Positions 1 to 8,436 of a stretch of 64,000 nucleotides of DNA are shown in pieces. The number at the start of each line of letters is the position of its first letter. Position 1 is the stretch's first letter. Location: NCBI RefSeq assembly GCF_003006155.1, contig NZ_CP023559.1, positions 3,162,001 through 3,226,000 on the forward strand, in the 5' to 3' direction. The position numbers and the translations under genes were made by a program. The DNA is from Salinicola tamaricis. Its GTDB lineage: Bacteria > Pseudomonadota > Gammaproteobacteria > Pseudomonadales > Halomonadaceae. The notes under the pieces were generated by a model. That model was not told the DNA's origin and did no database searches. It saw nothing but the letters and a program-made list of their open reading frames with translations.

Positions 1-1064
1 GAGGTCGCCAGCGGGGCCGATTCGGTGCGGTTGCCGCCCCAGTAGTTGGGAGAGGGCGAGGAGACCGGCAGATAGATCAGGCCGTGAGCCTCGTCCACCG
101 ACATCTGGGTCCAGACGTTGGCGGTGCCGCTCTTCTCACGCATCTCCGGCGACAGTGCCTCGAAGGTCCACTCACGCTTGCCGGTGCGCGCGTCGATCGA
201 GAACACGGTGCCCGGAGGCGCGGTCTCGAAGGCCCAGTCCTTGCCGGCCCAGCCGAAGATCAGGTGGTCGCCGACCACGGTCGGCGGCTGCAGGATCGAC
301 AGCGGCCACTTGGCGTGGGTGGTGTTCCACTGATTGACGTCGAGTACACCATTGTCGGCGAAGTCCTGACACGGCTTGCCGGTGTCGGCGTCGAGCGCGA
401 ACAGCTGTGCGTCCATGGTGCCCATGTAGACGATCTTCTGGCACGCCTGGCCGGGCTCTGGATCCTTGGCTTCCCAGTAGGCCACGCCGCGGTTCTTGAG
501 CACCGGTTGGGTCAGGGCTTCGAGCTTGGAGTGGGTATCGAAGCTCCACTTCTGCTCGCCGGTGGCCGGGTCCAGCGCCAGCAGGCGGTAGAAGGGCGTA
601 CCGATGTAGAGGGTGTCGTTGGCGAAAATCGGCGTCGCCGACCACACCGTGGCGGGAATGTCGCCGGAGCCGTCGGAGACGTCACCGGTGTGCACTTCCC
701 AGACCTTCTCCAGCTGGCCGACGTTGTCGACGTTGATCTGGTCGAGCGGGCTGTACTTCTGAGCGTTGTTCTGACCGTGGAAGGTGTTCCAGGTCGGCTT
801 TGTCGGGACCAGCGGGATATCGGCGCGCTGGGCCTGGGCCGTATCCTGAGACTGAGCGGCATCCTGGCTCTGGTTGTTGCCCTGGGCCTGGACGCTATCC
901 TGGGTCTGGGCACTGTCCTGGCTCTGGGCCGCGTCCTGGGTCTGGCTCGCGGCGGGGGCCTGGGCGCTGTCAGCGTCCTGAGCCAGCAGCGGCAGCGGCG
1001 CCAGCATCAGGGCCAGAGCTGTCGCCGTGCCGAGGCGTTGTGGGGTGATTCCGAAAGTCGGCAT
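1..1064 (-). CDS. PQQ-dependent membrane dehydrogenase, glucose/quinate type (3' end outside window)
   Basis: Periplasmic pyrroloquinoline-quinone dehydrogenase of the glucose/quinate/shikimate family, passing electrons to ubiquinone. Only the N-terminal 354 residues are present; the frame runs open off the window edge. Start ATG at 1064 is preceded by GAGGAG. Residues 1-28 form a signal peptide ending in LLAQ, then comes a Gln/Asp-rich repetitive linker (about residues 29-80), then the beta-propeller: SPLDQINVDNVGQLEKVW, TPIFANDTLYIGTP and the late WGGNRT motif all match E. coli Gcd. The usual five N-terminal TM helices are absent, but a 4-TM protein is encoded immediately upstream with its stop overlapping this gene's ribosome binding site. 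Substrate (glucose, quinate or another polyol) cannot be decided from this part. Confidence 0.85.
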   Translation of the reverse strand, partial: MPTFGITPQRLGTATALALMLAPLPLLAQDADSAQAPAASQTQDAAQSQDSAQTQDSVQAQGNNQSQDAAQSQDTAQAQRADIPLVPTKPTWNTFHGQNNAQKYSPLDQINVDNVGQLEKVWEVHTGDVSDGSGDIPATVWSATPIFANDTLYIGTPFYRLLALDPATGEQKWSFDTHSKLEALTQPVLKNRGVAYWEAKDPEPGQACQKIVYMGTMDAQLFALDADTGKPCQDFADNGVLDVNQWNTTHAKWPLSILQPPTVVGDHLIFGWAGKDWAFETAPPGTVFSIDARTGKREWTFEALSPEMREKSGTANVWTQMSVDEAHGLIYLPVSSPSPNYWGGNRTESAPLAT

Positions 1065-1075
1065 ATGACGGCTCC

Positions 1076-1441
1076 TCAAGCGTGTGCGGCGCGGCGGGTG
1101 GCGGTGGGGCGGCGCAGATCGAGGATCAGCCCGATCAGGCCCAGCACCATGGCGGCAGCGATGCCCCACTGGTGCAGCAGCAGGCCGGCGAAGCCGGTGC
1201 CGATCAGCCCGATGAGAGCCAGCAGACGCCAGAAGATGCGACCGCCGCGATGCTTGAGCGGCATCAGGATCAGTGCCATCAGCGCCAGCGCGAGGCAGGC
1301 GAAGATGACGACCAGTGCGCCGAGCGAGCCGTTGACACCGGTCAGCGGGGTGACATAGGCGTAACCGGCGACTGCCGCACCGACGAGCGCGGCCAGCAGC
1401 AGCACGATGGCGCCGAGTGGTTTGGATTGCGATGATGGCAT
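1076..1441 (-). CDS. Small 4-TM membrane protein, possible detached anchor of the PQQ dehydrogenase
   Basis: A 121-residue protein with four hydrophobic segments (about residues 9-30, 40-61, 68-90, 92-108) and a basic C-terminus. I recognise no named family with certainty. Its stop codon lies inside the Shine-Dalgarno of the PQQ dehydrogenase gene, so the two are translationally coupled. The size and TM count resemble the N-terminal membrane domain (about 140 residues, 4-5 TM) that is fused to the propeller in Gcd and QuiA, and here that domain is missing from the dehydrogenase. The inference is that this is the ubiquinone-side anchor encoded as a separate gene; the alternative is an unrelated small membrane protein. 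Confidence 0.7.
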   Translation of the reverse strand: MPSSQSKPLGAIVLLLAALVGAAVAGYAYVTPLTGVNGSLGALVVIFACLALALMALILMPLKHRGGRIFWRLLALIGLIGTGFAGLLLHQWGIAAAMVLGLIGLILDLRRPTATRRAAHA

Positions 1442-1789
1442 GTTGCCCTATCTCCCTGTATGGCGAAGTCAGGCGCGCCTTGCCGAACGGCGGCGTGGCC
1501 GTTGAGCGTGGCGACGCACCGATAAAGGCGATGACGGAACGCGCCCTGCCTTCCCTGAGGTGTTCCCTCTGCGGATTTCCCTTGCGGTCTTCCCTTGTGG
1601 GGACGGTACCCCGTCGATAGGCGTGGTGGTCCCTGTCGACAGGGTAGGCAATTTTAGCGTGTCGAGCCGTGCCATGTTCGTTTTTTTACGCACGCCGCCG
1701 GGTTGACGGCACCCGAGCAGCATGCGGTTTGCCGCCTCTTCGGGCAGCCCCCATAATGGCCGGCCGATACGCCGCCAGAGATCCGTTGC
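1442..1789. other. Intergenic region with TTCCCT repeats and a 14-bp palindrome
   Basis: No convincing gene here. The divergent promoters for the membrane protein gene (leftward) and nadK (rightward) must lie in it. It holds four TTCCCT hexamers at 1551, 1563, 1577 and 1590 (12-14 bp spacing), a perfect palindrome CCCTGTCGACAGGG at 1631-1644, and a T7 run near 1680. Confidence 0.5.
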
Positions 1790-2670
1790 ATGAGTGCGTT
1801 CAACACCATCGGCCTGATCGGCCGCCTGGGCAGCGACAAGGTCGTCGAGACCCTCAAGCGTCTGCTGATCTTCCTCGAGCGCCGCGACTGCGAGATCGTG
1901 ATCGAGGATCGCACGGCAGCGCTGCTGGAGGCTCACGGCCAGCGCGAGGCGCGGCGGCGCGAGCTGGGCACCCTGTGCGACCTGGTGATCGTAGTCGGCG
2001 GTGACGGCAGCCTGCTGGGCGCGGCCCGGGCCCTGTGCACCAGCGCCACCCCAGTGCTCGGGATCAATCGCGGGCGGCTGGGCTTTCTCACCGATATCTC
2101 CCCCGACGAGGTCGAGCAGAAGGTGGCCGAGGTGCTCGACGGCCAGTACGACAGCGAACGGCGCTTCCTGCTCGACGCCGAACTCTATCGCGGCGAGCGT
2201 CTGATCGGTGCCGGCACCAGTCTCAACGACGTGGTGGTGCACCCGGGCAAGGCTGCGCGGATGATCGAGTTCGAACTGTTCATCGATGACCGCTTCGTCT
2301 ACTCCCAGCGCTCCGACGGCCTGATCATGGCCACGCCCACCGGCTCCACCGCCTATGCGCTCTCCGGCGGTGGCCCCATCGTCCACCCGGGGCTGGAGGC
2401 GATCACCCTGGTGCCGATGTTCCCGCATACGCTCTCGAGCCGGCCGATCGTGATCGACGCGGCGAGCGAGATTCGGGTGCATATCGGTGATATCAACCAG
2501 GCCTACCCGCATGTCAGCTGTGACGGCCAGACCCGTGTGGTGTGCAAGCCCGGTGACATTCTCTATGTGCGCCGCAAGGCCGAGCGCCTGACCCTGATCC
2601 ACCCGCGCGGGCACAGCTTCTTCGAGGCGTGCCGCTCGAAGCTGGGTTGGAGCAGCAGGCTGGGAGATGA
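1790..2670 (+). CDS. nadK: NAD kinase (one frameshift near the 3' end)
   Basis: Phosphorylates NAD to NADP in the cytoplasm. GGDGSLL (catalytic GGDG), SDGLIMATPTGSTAYALSGGG (substrate-binding loop) and the C-terminal SKLGWSSRLG are all diagnostic. As written, the frame fails to stop after SKLGW and runs on into the next gene. Restoring one base in the GGG run near 2660 creates a TGA at 2668-2670, giving 293 residues, the normal length for proteobacterial NadK (E. coli 292). The TGA then overlaps the ATG of the following phosphatase (ATGA), typical of a two-gene operon. The apparent 618-residue NadK-phosphatase fusion is therefore an artefact. Confidence 0.9.
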
Positions 2671-3646
2671 CGGCGCTGGGCGATGCGGTGGACGGCTACG
2701 ATCTGATCGGCGACGTGCACGGCTGCGGCCGCACGCTGGTGCGGCTGCTGGAGATGCTGGGCTATCGCGAGGAAGCCGGTGTCTACCGCCATCCGCGCCG
2801 CCGGGTGGTGTTCCTGGGCGATCTGATCGACCGCGGGCCGCGGATCCGGCTGGCGGTATCGGTGGCCAAGCGCATGGTCGAGGCCGGCGAGGCGCACATC
2901 GTGATGGGCAATCACGAGTACAACGCACTGGCCTACTGCCACCCGTCACCGCCGGGGAGTACCCAGGCGTGGCTGCGTTCTACTCGCCCCGCAACAACCG
3001 CATCATCGAGCGCACCCTGGCCCAGTACCACCAGCATCCGCTGGAGTGGGAGCGCTGCCTCGAGTGGTTTCTCGACATGCCGCTGTGTCTCGAGCTCGAC
3101 GGCATGCGGGTGGTGCACGCCTGCTGGGACGAGGCGCTGATCGACGCCTTCCTGGCGCGCTGCCCCGACGGCCGCATCGATCGCGATTTCCTGATCGAGT
3201 CGACCCAGCCCGGCACCTTCGCCCAGCGGGTGATGGACCGGCTCACCCGCGGTACCCAGATGCCGCTGCCGCCGGGGGTGGAGATCCGCTCGGGGGATGG
3301 CTTCACCCGTCGCGCCTTCCGCACCCACTTCTGGTGTCGCGAGCCGGCCACCTATGGCGACGTGGTGTTCCAGCCGGACAATCTGCCCGATGGGCTCGAG
3401 GATCGTGCGCTCAGCGACGCCGAGCGCGATCGTCTGACCTGGTACCCGGAATCGGCGCCGCCGCTGTTCGTCGGCCACTACTGGTGCAAGGGCGTGCCGG
3501 CGCTGCCACGCGCCAACATCGCCTGCCTCGACTACAGCGCGGTGAAATACGGGCGGCTGGTGGCCTACCGCTGGGATGGCGAGAGGCAGCTCGATGCCGA
3601 TCGTTTCGTGTGGGTGGATGTGGCGCGTGAGGGCATCGCCGATTAG
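2667..3646 (+). CDS. PPP-family metallophosphatase, PrpE-like (one frameshift)
   Basis: Metal-dependent phosphoesterase of the serine/threonine phosphatase/diadenosine tetraphosphatase superfamily. The N-terminus shows the three hallmark motifs: GDVHG (about residue 13), GDLIDRGP (about residue 52) and GNHEYNAL (about residue 82). At about 2944, just after the GNHE block (AYCHP), one base is missing and the frame shifts; the remainder continues VTAGEYPGVAAFYSP to FVWVDVAREGIAD. Repaired length is 326 residues. Later GHYWCKG and HACWDEALID supply the remaining metal-binding histidines. Coupled to nadK by an ATGA overlap. Natural substrate unknown: phosphoprotein or dinucleoside polyphosphate are both possible. 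Confidence 0.8.
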
Positions 3647-3692
3647 GGATCTGGCTTTACGTGGATTTACGCGGCAGTACGCTCCAGTGATC

Positions 3693-3779
3693 TGCGATTT
3701 TTTTCTGGCGCTGGGTGACTGATTTTTCTGGTTTTTTCGGTGTGCGCGCGCTATCGCTGGAAAAAAATCGCATTTTTTT
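3693..3779 (+). repeat. 13-bp inverted repeat with T-runs
   Basis: Perfect inverted repeat TGCGATTTTTTTC (3693-3705) and GAAAAAAATCGCA (3760-3772), 54 nt apart, followed at once by seven T. It lies between the phosphatase gene and its strong terminator. It could be an extended terminator arm or a structured 3' UTR. The rest of the space up to the rhomboid gene holds only the terminator that follows. Confidence 0.55.
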
Positions 3780-3850
3780 GCCGCGTCTCGGGAACTCCCG
3801 CGCGCTACGCCACTCTGAGTCAGTGTTCCCTTGAATGATCCCTTGCTCTT

Positions 3851-3885
3851 ATCCGGCGGCCCTCCCGCCGGATTTTTCTTTTTGT
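3851..3885 (+). terminator. Rho-independent terminator after nadK-phosphatase operon
   Basis: Perfect 9-bp stem ATCCGGCGG (3851-3859) / CCGCCGGAT (3865-3873), five-base loop, then a T-rich tail. Confidence 0.85.
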
Positions 3886-4045
3886 GCATCACGTTTCTTG
3901 TGCCCCCGGCTTCTTTTCACCACGCCTCGCGTCGTCGTCCGCGGCGGCATTCATCCCCAGATCACCTCGGGCAGGGTAGAATGGCGCGATACGCCGGCCC
4001 CAGGGCGCGGTGTATGACTCCCCCACCCGTGGTTCGGAAGGTTGC

Positions 4046-4894
4046 ATGTACAGACTTCTCGCCATGCCCCGCGATCTGGATACGCGTCCCCTGCGTCAGG
4101 CGCTGTGGCAGCAGCATATCGGGCACCGCTTCACCCAGCAGGAGGATCAGCAGATTCTGTGGCTGGCCGACCCCGAGCAGCGTGACGAGGCGGTGCGGCT
4201 GATCGAGCGCTGGCAGCGCGGCGATCTCGCCGAAGCCGCTGCCGCGCCGCGCCGACGGCGCCCCAGCGTCACCGGCCAGGCGTTCGGACAGGCGCCATTG
4301 GCGGCGGGGCTGATCGCACTGTGCGTGGCGATCTTCCTCGGCATGAGCGTGTTCGGCGATGCGGTCCTGCGCGCGCTGATCATCGTGCCGGTGCACCCCT
4401 CCGGCCAGGGGCTGGTCGCCGGCACTCTGGGCGATGCCCTCGCCAGCGGTCAGATCTGGCGCCTGGTCACCCCGGCGCTGCTGCACTTTGGCTGGATGCA
4501 TCTGATCTTCAACATGCTGTGGCTGTGGTATTTCGGGCGTCAGGTCGAGGCACTCCAGGGCTCGCGCTGGCTGGCGGTGATCGTGGTGATCGCCGCGGTG
4601 GTCTCCAACCTGGCGCAGTACTTCACCGGCACGCTGCTGTTCGGCGGCATGTCCGGCGTCGACTATGCGCTGCTCGGCTACGTCTGGTTGATGTCGCGGC
4701 TGCGTCCGGCGCAGGGCTACTTCGTGCCGCAGATGCTGGTGGTCTTCATGCTCGGCTGGATGGTCTTTACCATGACCGGGCTGGCCGATGCGATCGGCTT
4801 CGGCAACGTCGCCAACGAGGCCCACCTGGGCGGGTTGTTGGCAGGGCTGCTGATGGGGGCCGTCGGCGCAAGGCTGATACGGCGCGCCGGCTGA
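4046..4894 (+). CDS. glpG: Rhomboid family intramembrane serine protease
   Basis: Cleaves transmembrane substrates within the inner membrane. The N-terminal cytosolic domain (residues 1-70, MYRLLAMPRDLDTRPLRQAL) is followed by six TM segments. The catalytic serine lies in GMSGVDYALLGY and the catalytic histidine in NEAHLGGLLAGLL; the HLIFNMLWLWYFG block corresponds to the conserved H-x-x-x-N of TM2. The start at 4046 is preferred over an ATG 36 nt upstream because GGAAGG precedes it and the protein then begins like GlpG. YeaC and DUF2797 genes follow on the same strand. Confidence 0.9.
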   Translation: MYRLLAMPRDLDTRPLRQALWQQHIGHRFTQQEDQQILWLADPEQRDEAVRLIERWQRGDLAEAAAAPRRRRPSVTGQAFGQAPLAAGLIALCVAIFLGMSVFGDAVLRALIIVPVHPSGQGLVAGTLGDALASGQIWRLVTPALLHFGWMHLIFNMLWLWYFGRQVEALQGSRWLAVIVVIAAVVSNLAQYFTGTLLFGGMSGVDYALLGYVWLMSRLRPAQGYFVPQMLVVFMLGWMVFTMTGLADAIGFGNVANEAHLGGLLAGLLMGAVGARLIRRAG

Positions 4895-4996
4895 CCCGGG
4901 CGCGTGAGCGACCGTGGCTCTGCGGTGGGGCCGATAGCGGGCACGAATCAGCGACCCAGGATAGAGATAGGCGTGAGGCGCCAAGACGAGGCAGGC

Positions 4997-5263
4997 ATGA
5001 ACGAGATGAACTTCGACCGCATGGTCGCGCAGATGACCCCCGAGATGTACGAGAACTTCAAGCAGGCGATCCAGCTGCGCAAGTGGCCCGACGGCCGCAT
5101 GCTCAGCGCCGAGCAGACCGAGCTGTGCCTGGAGGCGGTGATCAAGTACGAGGTGATCCACGCAGTGCCCGAGGCGCAGCGCGTGGGCTATCTGGAACGC
5201 AACGAGTGCGCCTCCGGCGGCCACGACACGGCCGAGGAAGCGGCGCTCAAATGGATCAACTGA
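4997..5263 (+). CDS. YeaC family protein (DUF1315)
   Basis: A small soluble protein of 88 residues, MNEMNFDRMVAQMTPEMYENF onwards, matching the YeaC/DUF1315 family, whose function is not known. The ATG at 4997 gives the family's usual length; a longer frame from 4904 has an unrelated N-terminus. It overlaps the start of the DUF2797 gene by 13 nt, which implies translational coupling. Confidence 0.8.
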   Translation: MNEMNFDRMVAQMTPEMYENFKQAIQLRKWPDGRMLSAEQTELCLEAVIKYEVIHAVPEAQRVGYLERNECASGGHDTAEEAALKWIN

Positions 5264-6111
5264 TCCTTACCGAGGGCGACGCCCGGGTCAGCGGGCAACT
5301 GCGCAAGCTGGACGTGCGGCTGCCCGAGACGGGGTTGGCCGACTATCGCCTGCGGGCGGGGGAGGCGGGGCTGGCGCTCAATGCGCGGCTGGGGCAGCGG
5401 CTGCGCCTGCACTACGCCGGGGCGATTCACTGTGTCCACTGTGGCCGGCACACCCGCAAGAGCTTTGGCCAGGGCTACTGCTACCCCTGTTTCAGCACGC
5501 TCGCCCAGTGCGATCTCTGTCTGGTGCGCCCGGAGACCTGCCACTACTTCCAGGGCACCTGTCGCGAGCCCGAGTGGGGCGAGCAGCACTGTTTCCGCCC
5601 GCATATCGTCTATCTGGCCAACGCCTCCGGGCTCAAGGTCGGTATCACCCGGGGAACCAATACCCCGACGCGCTGGCTCGATCAGGGCGCGATCCAGGCG
5701 CTGCCGATCCTCGAGGTGGCCACGCGCCAGCAGTCGGGGCTGGTGGAGACGCTGTTCAAGGCGCACGTCTCCGATCGCACCAACTGGCGCGCCATGCTCA
5801 AGGGCGAGGTCGAACCGCTCGATCTGGTGGCCGAACGCGACCGTCTGCTGGACGCGGTGGCGCCGGGGCTCGACGCTCTGCGCGCGACCCACGGCGCCGA
5901 GGCGATCCGCGCACTGGAACGCCCCGATGTGGTCTCGATCGACTACCCGGTGCTGAGCTGGCCGCGCAAGATCCAGTCGTTCAACTTCGACAAGCAGGCG
6001 CTGGTCGAGGGCACCCTGACCGGCATCAAGGGGCAGTACCTGATGCTCGACAGCGGGGTCATCAACCTGCGCAAGTTCGCCGGCTATCAGGTCACCGTGG
6101 ACGCCGCCTGA
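5251..6111 (+). CDS. DUF2797 domain protein, cysteine-rich zinc-binding
   Basis: A 286-residue member of the DUF2797 family. It carries three CxxC-type clusters between residues 58 and 105 (CVHCGRHT, CYPCFS, CDLCLVRPETC), expected to bind zinc, followed by VYLANASGLKVGITRG, which is the GIY-YIG-like fold signature described for this family. The start ATG at 5251 lies inside the 3' end of yeaC. A much longer frame open from 4321 is only the rhomboid gene read out of frame. Biochemical function is unknown. Confidence 0.8.
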   Translation: MDQLILTEGDARVSGQLRKLDVRLPETGLADYRLRAGEAGLALNARLGQRLRLHYAGAIHCVHCGRHTRKSFGQGYCYPCFSTLAQCDLCLVRPETCHYFQGTCREPEWGEQHCFRPHIVYLANASGLKVGITRGTNTPTRWLDQGAIQALPILEVATRQQSGLVETLFKAHVSDRTNWRAMLKGEVEPLDLVAERDRLLDAVAPGLDALRATHGAEAIRALERPDVVSIDYPVLSWPRKIQSFNFDKQALVEGTLTGIKGQYLMLDSGVINLRKFAGYQVTVDAA

Positions 6112-6182
6112 GCGGGCGTTGACAGAGACGGCTGCGGTCGTCGAATCTGTAAACGCCTTCTGAAAAAGCGAGCCCGCCGCGC

Positions 6183-7673
6183 TCAGCGGCGCGGCCGGTG
6201 CTCGAGCTGTTGCTCCATGCGCTTCAGAAAGACCGCCATCACCCGTTCGTAGAGCGCATCCTTGAGCACTACGTCCTCGACTCCGACGTCCAGGTTGGGG
6301 TTGTCGTTGACCTCGATCACCACCACGCGATCGCCGATCTGCTTGAGATCGACGCCATAGAGGCCGTCGCCGATCAGCTTGGTGGCGCGGAGCGCCGCCT
6401 TGACCACGGCAACGGGCACCTCCGACGGGTCGTGGGTGGTGAAGCCGCCGCTGCGGGTCTTGCCGCTGGAGTGGTCATAGATCTGCCAGTGGCCGCGCGC
6501 CATGTAGTAGCGGCTGGCGAACAGCACCTGGCCATCGAGCACGCCGATGCGCCAGTCGAACTCCGTCGGCAGCCACTCCTGCAGCAGCAGCAGCGCCGAG
6601 GAGTCGAACAGGCGCGGGGCTTCCTCGGCCAGCTCCTCGCGTGAGCGAATCTTGACCACCCCCTTTGAGAAGGCGCCGTCCGGCACCTTGAGCACCAGCG
6701 GATAGCTCAGGTTGGAGAGCTTGTCGTCGAGGCGCCCGAGATCGCTGCGGTGCAGCAGCTGGCCCCGCGGGGCCGGGATCTTGTGAGTGCCGAGCAGGGC
6801 GTGCAGGTAGATCTTGTTGGTGCAGCGCAGGATCGACTGCGGGTCGTCGATCACCACCAGACCCTCGTGCTCGGCCTTCTTGGCCATGCGGTAGGTGTGG
6901 TGGTCGAGCCGCGTGGTCTCGCGGATGAACAGGGCGTCGAACTCCGCCAGGCGCCCGGCGTCGCGGTGGGTGATCAGGCTGACATCGATGCCCAGGCGGC
7001 GACCGGCGCGAATGAAGCGCTTGATCGCGCCGCGGTTGCTGGGCGGTAGCTGCTCCTGCGGGTCGACCAGGATGGCCAGATCGAAGCGGTAGCGGCGGCG
7101 CGCCCGCGGCGTGCGCCATACCTTGGTCGAATGGCGGTTGAGGGCGCTGGCGAAGGTATCCTCTTCGCCGCTCTTGAGCGCGGTCAGCGGCAGTGGCTTG
7201 AGCCGCGCCAGGCGCCAGCTGCCGTGGCGCTTGTCGAAACGGGCCTCCAGCAGCGGGTGGGGCAGGCGTTCGAACAACTTTCGTGCCAGACGCGCCAGCT
7301 CCGGGGTCTGGCACTCGCCGAAGAAGACACGCAGGGTCAGGCTGTCGCCGGCCAGGACACCGCGCTTGTCGAGCTCCGCCAGCAGCGGGTCGAGGGCGGC
7401 CAGCTGCATGTCGATCAGCGCCTTGCGCGAGAGCTGGTTGAGCGTCTCGACGCTGGGCAGTACCCGCTGGGCCCGGGCCTGGGCCAGCAGCGAGACGTAG
7501 TAGCCGGTCTCGAGATAGTCGAGATTGGCGCACAGGTTGATCACGTGCGTGGCGTCGTCCGCGCTGGCGGCGGCATCCAGGGCGAGGAAGTCCTCGGCGC
7601 TGATCAGATCCTCGGAAGGGTAGTAGGGCTGCCAGTCGGCCAGCCGGTCGACGACGATGCGCAGGCGTGACAT
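6183..7673 (-). CDS. RimK family ATP-grasp ligase with RLAN N-terminal domain
   Basis: Predicted ATP-dependent peptide or amino-acid ligase, cytoplasmic, 496 residues. The N-terminal part (residues 1-210, MSRLRIVVDRLADWQPYYPSE) matches the RimK-like ATP-grasp N-terminal (RLAN) domain, and residues 250-490 form the ATP-grasp fold: FIRETTRLDHHTY, SYPLVLKVPDGAFSKGV (ATP-binding lysine loop) and VVVIEVNDNPNLD (Mg-binding E and N). The start at 7673 is preferred because GAGGAG precedes it; 62 further upstream codons lack family similarity. It is divergent from a GNAT acetyltransferase gene, an association seen repeatedly in proteobacteria and thought to modify peptides. Confidence 0.85.
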   Translation of the reverse strand: MSRLRIVVDRLADWQPYYPSEDLISAEDFLALDAAASADDATHVINLCANLDYLETGYYVSLLAQARAQRVLPSVETLNQLSRKALIDMQLAALDPLLAELDKRGVLAGDSLTLRVFFGECQTPELARLARKLFERLPHPLLEARFDKRHGSWRLARLKPLPLTALKSGEEDTFASALNRHSTKVWRTPRARRRYRFDLAILVDPQEQLPPSNRGAIKRFIRAGRRLGIDVSLITHRDAGRLAEFDALFIRETTRLDHHTYRMAKKAEHEGLVVIDDPQSILRCTNKIYLHALLGTHKIPAPRGQLLHRSDLGRLDDKLSNLSYPLVLKVPDGAFSKGVVKIRSREELAEEAPRLFDSSALLLLQEWLPTEFDWRIGVLDGQVLFASRYYMARGHWQIYDHSSGKTRSGGFTTHDPSEVPVAVVKAALRATKLIGDGLYGVDLKQIGDRVVVIEVNDNPNLDVGVEDVVLKDALYERVMAVFLKRMEQQLEHRPRR

Positions 7674-7904
7674 GAATCGGAAACTCCTCGATGGCTGGAG
7701 GGCAGGGTGAGGCCGGGCGACACTGGCTGGGAGGCATCGGCGTCGCGGGTGGGCGCTCAGCATGCGATGCGCGAGTAACGGCGACAAGTCGTCGCCAGCG
7801 TGAAATAATTTCATCATAGCGTCGCTGCGCTTCGGGGTCGCCCGTCGCGTGAGCGCCAACGCGTTCCGCCAGGTTCGCCTATCCTCTTAGACTCGAGTGC
7901 CATC

Positions 7905-8387
7905 ATGCTTCGCACCCTCCGCCCCGGGCGTGCCAACGATCGCGATGCGCTGTTCCAACTGGAAGAGCGCTGCTTCGAGGGCGACCGTTTCAGTCGCCGT
8001 CAGCTCGCCCATCTGCTGACCCGGGCCCATGCCTTTTCGTTGCTCGCGGTGAGCGATTCCGAGCAGGTGATCGGCTACGGCACGCTGCTGTTCCGGCGCA
8101 ACAGCCGCATGGCGCGACTCTACTCCTTCTGTGTCGATCCCGAGGCGCGCGGCAGCGGCCTCGGCCGCGAGCTGCTCACGGCACTCGAGGCCGCCGCCCG
8201 TGAGCGCGAATGCACGCGCCTGGTGCTGGAGGTGCGCGCGGACAACCGGGTCGCCATGGGGCTCTACCGGCGCATGGGATTCATGGCCCACCAATGGATC
8301 GATGATTACTACGCCGACGGCTGTGCCGCCTGGCGCATGGACAAGGATCTCGCGGCGCCGGCCAGCGCCGCCGAGTCGCAGACCTGA
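7905..8387 (+). CDS. GNAT family N-acetyltransferase, RimI-like
   Basis: A 160-residue acetyl-CoA-dependent transferase. The acetyl-CoA pyrophosphate-binding motif A is VDPEARGSGLGRELLTALE (about residues 83-101), and the C-terminal NRVAMGLYRRMGF is typical of the RimI/peptide acetyltransferase branch. It is transcribed away from the RimK-family ligase; the two may form a peptide-modification pair. The acceptor is unknown. Confidence 0.85.
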   Translation: MLRTLRPGRANDRDALFQLEERCFEGDRFSRRQLAHLLTRAHAFSLLAVSDSEQVIGYGTLLFRRNSRMARLYSFCVDPEARGSGLGRELLTALEAAARERECTRLVLEVRADNRVAMGLYRRMGFMAHQWIDDYYADGCAAWRMDKDLAAPASAAESQT

Positions 8388-8436
8388 TGACTATCGGCGT
8401 GTCATGACATGCCGTCTTTTTTGGTGAGGAGAAGCT

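Noticed and set aside
1469..2614. A 381-codon minus-strand ORF opposite nadK
   Set aside because: It is antisense to a clearly conserved gene, with no recognisable domain; typical of GC-rich shadow frames.
1790..3646. A natural NadK-phosphatase fusion protein
   Set aside because: Two single-base losses create it; the NadK stop and phosphatase start are recovered as a normal ATGA overlap, and the middle of the fusion is nonsense sequence.
2933..3892. A 319-codon minus-strand ORF over the phosphatase and terminator
   Set aside because: Antisense to conserved coding sequence and it crosses a terminator; no domain features.
4321..6111. A 596-codon ORF beginning inside the rhomboid gene
   Set aside because: Only its last 286 codons (DUF2797) are real; the rest is the rhomboid and yeaC region out of frame.
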